Assembly: GCA_025201765.1 (NCBI GenBank)
Contig: MU623585.1
Span: 1 to 32,972 of the forward strand
Source: Daldinia sp. FL1419
Lineage: Eukaryota; Ascomycota; Sordariomycetes; Xylariales; Hypoxylaceae
Direction of reading: 5' to 3'
Length of the DNA: 32,972 nucleotides
Shown here: piece after piece, positions 30,274 to 32,972 of the stretch
Layout: each line of letters opens with the position of its first letter
Position numbering within the stretch: the stretch's first letter is position 1
Program-made: the position numbers and the translations under genes
Notes under the pieces: model-generated
What the model saw: only the letters and a program-made list of their open reading frames with translations
Database searches by the model: none
Told to the model about the DNA's origin: nothing

Positions 30274-32972
30274 TTTATTCTATTTCTTTTCACAAATAAT
30301 AAATTATAAACCATTATTAATTTCTTATTTTATCCAATCTTTTAAATACAAATTAATTTAATTATTTTTTATTAATATCCTTATAACCTTATTAAGAAAA
30401 ACTTTTATTATAATATTAACTAAATTACAAATTCTATAAATCTAATAAATATCATTTATCTTTCTATTTTTATATAATTGTTTTAAAACCATAAAATTTA
30501 TTATTAATCTTTTCTTATTAATAATACCCATCTATACCAAATATTAATACAAAAAAAATAAATTAATACAAAAAATAAAAAAAATTTTAGAAAATAAAAA
30601 ACATTTCAATATAATATTAATAATATAATATATAATATATCTTATATTAAAACCTTAAACCATACCATATATTTTATTAACAAATACATTATAAATAACA
30701 CATTTATATTTAATGAATAATTAATAGATTATATTATTAATAATCTTAACTTTATTATCTTAATTTATTAATTTTTTATTATTTAAAACAATAATATATC
30801 TAATTTATAAATTAAAATCCTTATTATTTATAAATAAATTATTAATAAAAATATATAAATAAAAGGTTTAAAGATCTAATTTAATATATTTAAATCTATA
30901 GATTTTATTATCCATTTATTAAATAATTTTAACATTTAAAGCCTTAACTTCCTTAATTTTTAATTCTCAATATTAAATAATAATTAAATAATTAAAAATT
31001 ATTTTAAATTAACATATAAAAATAATATAATTTTTTTAAACCCTTTATTCCACAAATTTATTAATCATATTTATAATTTTAATATTTAATCATTCAAATT
31101 TCTTAATTTAATCTTTTTAAATAATTAAAATTCCATAATTATTATTATAAATTATAATATAAATATTATTAAAATTTTTTATTCTTTTATTTAATATTTT
31201 TTAAAAATATATTTTAATATTAATTTTATTAAATATCTTATTTTTAACTATAAAGAATTCCATAATACCAATATTAAAAATATCATTTATTTATAAATCA
31301 ATAATTCCAAAAAATTCCAAATTAATAATTAATAAATAAAGATTAAATATTAAAAATTTTATATATAATTTACATTAATAATATTAAAAATAAATTTCAA
31401 ATTAATATATATTAAATTTAATAAATTTATATAACAATTTTATAATATATAATAATATTCTTTTAAAATATTTATTTTTTAATTTAATTAATAAATATAT
31501 ATAAATCATTTATTATATTAATATTTTAAACTAAATATATACCATAATAATATTTCTTATTATAATTTTCATTCCTTATTAATATAAAAATAATATTAAA
31601 ATTAATATAAAATATTAATTAACCTTTTAAATAATAAATACATAAATTATAATAAATTTTTTATTAAAATTACCATAACTTTAAACTATTAATCTTAACT
31701 TCTTATATAAAAAAGAAATATTTTTACCCTTAATTTTATAAACCATTCATAATTTAAATAATATAATATTTTAATATATTACTAAATTATATATTTCTAA
31801 TTATAAAATACCATCCTTAAATAAAACATCCAACTTTTTTAAATCTAATATTTTATATAACTTTTCAGATATAATTATCTTTTTATTTATTTATAATTAA
31901 AAAATTAAAATAAAATTAATTCATTTCTTATTAAAAGAATATACTATAACCATATAAAAGAAATTATTAATATATATAAGCTTTTTTTCTAAAATAAATT
32001 TATAATTATTAAAATTAAAATTAAATTTAAATAATTCAAACTTTAATTACTTAATAAATATAAATATTTCTTTTAATTATATATAAAATTTAATATAAAA
32101 ATTCTTAAATATAAATGTTCTATTAAATATACTTAAAATAATAATTATATTTTTATTAATAACTACAATTACTTTATAAAAACTTTTTTAATTACCTTTT
32201 TTTTAATAAATTAAAATCTTATTGCCTATTAAGAATAATATAAATAAAATCTTTTAGATATTTAAACCATTCTTTATATTTAAAATATTTTTAATTAATT
32301 ATTATAATTTAATCTTCTTAATCTCAATTATTACCTTTTAAACAACTTATACTTTTATAATTTAAAAAAAAATAAATAATAAATTTATATTAATTTTAAA
32401 ATATATACTAAAAATTAAAAAAATAAAGATTAAATTATTTAAATTAATAATATTATTTATTACCTTAATAATTATCTATAATTATAATATTCTTAAATTA
32501 AAACCTTAAAATTTATTTATAATAATTTTATAAGTTCTATAAATAAAACTATAATATTCTTCTACTTTACTAATAAATTAATAAATTTTTATTAATATTT
32601 AATAATAAATGATTCCTACAATACATACCTTATTCTTAAACTCAATACTATCAAAATTAATACCAATATCATAAATAATTATATCAGGAAGTTTAAAATA
32701 AATATTAATCTAACATTATTTAAACATCTCCTAAATCTCCTTAATTAAAATCATTTTGATAAAATATACTACTTAAAATCTAATAGTTATATTAACTATA
32801 TATAAAATAAATTATTTATTAAGATATATAATATTAATAATTATTTTATAATTAAAATTTAAATTAAAATCTTTTAAATTAAATTCAAATCATTATAAAA
32901 ATTTATCTTTAATTTAATAATAATAATAAAATTTATTAATTTCTTTAATATTATTAATATTAATATTATAAT
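30058..32972 (-). mobile_element. copia-B copy 3: uninterrupted, runs off the window
   Basis: Starts TGTTGGGCTAAACGTACGTA at 30058 with a 216-bp LTR (30058-30273, the 3' LTR on the minus strand). It continues through sequence matching 6566-6719, 9067-11178 and 20532-20965 of copy 1 without the SAT element or the Helitron. It thus supplies the empty site for both insertions. The plus strand has lost almost all G but keeps C, opposite to copy 1. RT blocks corresponding to 9900-10110 lie at about 31250-31440 on the minus strand. The 5 bases before it (ATTAT, 30053-30057) would be its left target duplication. The right end is outside the window. Confidence 0.9.

Noticed and set aside
1..32972. 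Organellar genome or an intrinsically AT-rich protist genome
   Set aside because: The AT bias is confined to repeats, shows strand-specific transitions between copies, and stops at short or single-copy sequence (1325-1741, 27275-27477), which fits RIP and not a global composition bias.

Overview
This window is a very AT-rich graveyard of transposable elements. I see no intact protein gene. The changes are almost all transitions, and CpA/TpG has become TpA. Related copies keep either their G's or their C's, and catalytic Asp and Trp codons have become Asn and stop. This is the signature of repeat-induced point mutation (RIP), so the likely source is an AT-rich block of a filamentous ascomycete genome (Pezizomycotina). 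The species cannot be named from this sequence.

Most of the window is one set of nested insertions, readable because target duplications, empty sites and interrupted reading frames all agree. The outermost element is a Ty1/copia retrotransposon on the minus strand (called copia-A here). It runs from 1044 to 27269, has 176-bp LTRs at both ends and an ATTTA target duplication, and is about 6.0 kb once the insertions are removed. Inside it lie (i) a 417-bp element at 1325-1741 with ACCATT duplications, (ii) a Fot1/pogo-like DNA transposon at 2073-3946 with 48-bp terminal inverted repeats and a TA duplication, which interrupts the RNase H frame, and (iii) a second retrotransposon (copia-B) at 6350-24283, with 216-bp LTRs and a GGTTA duplication.

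Copia-B (about 6.2 kb without insertions, minus strand) is itself interrupted twice. A 2.35-kb element built of minisatellite repeats (called the SAT element here) sits at 6720-9066. A 9.35-kb Helitron sits at 11179-20531, with a TC 5' end, a 3' hairpin followed by CTAG, A/T insertion, and a helicase relic. A second, separate copia-B copy at 30058-32972 lacks both insertions and gives the empty site for each.

Right of copia-A is a 203-bp stretch of ordinary base composition (27275-27477). It is followed by the 5' part of a plus-strand copia-B copy (27483-30057) that carries a second SAT element (27617-29744). That copy is cut at 30058 by the minus-strand copia-B copy that runs off the window.

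The least-described object is the SAT element. Its two copies share identical ends but sit in different target sequences with no clear target duplication. Each has a 15-bp inverted repeat (one copy at the tip, one about 0.3-0.4 kb from the other end), a decamer array, a roughly 137-bp palindrome-rich minisatellite, and a 3' hairpin. The 417-bp element in copia-A looks like an expanded single unit of the same minisatellite. Names such as copia-A, copia-B and SAT are labels for this report only.
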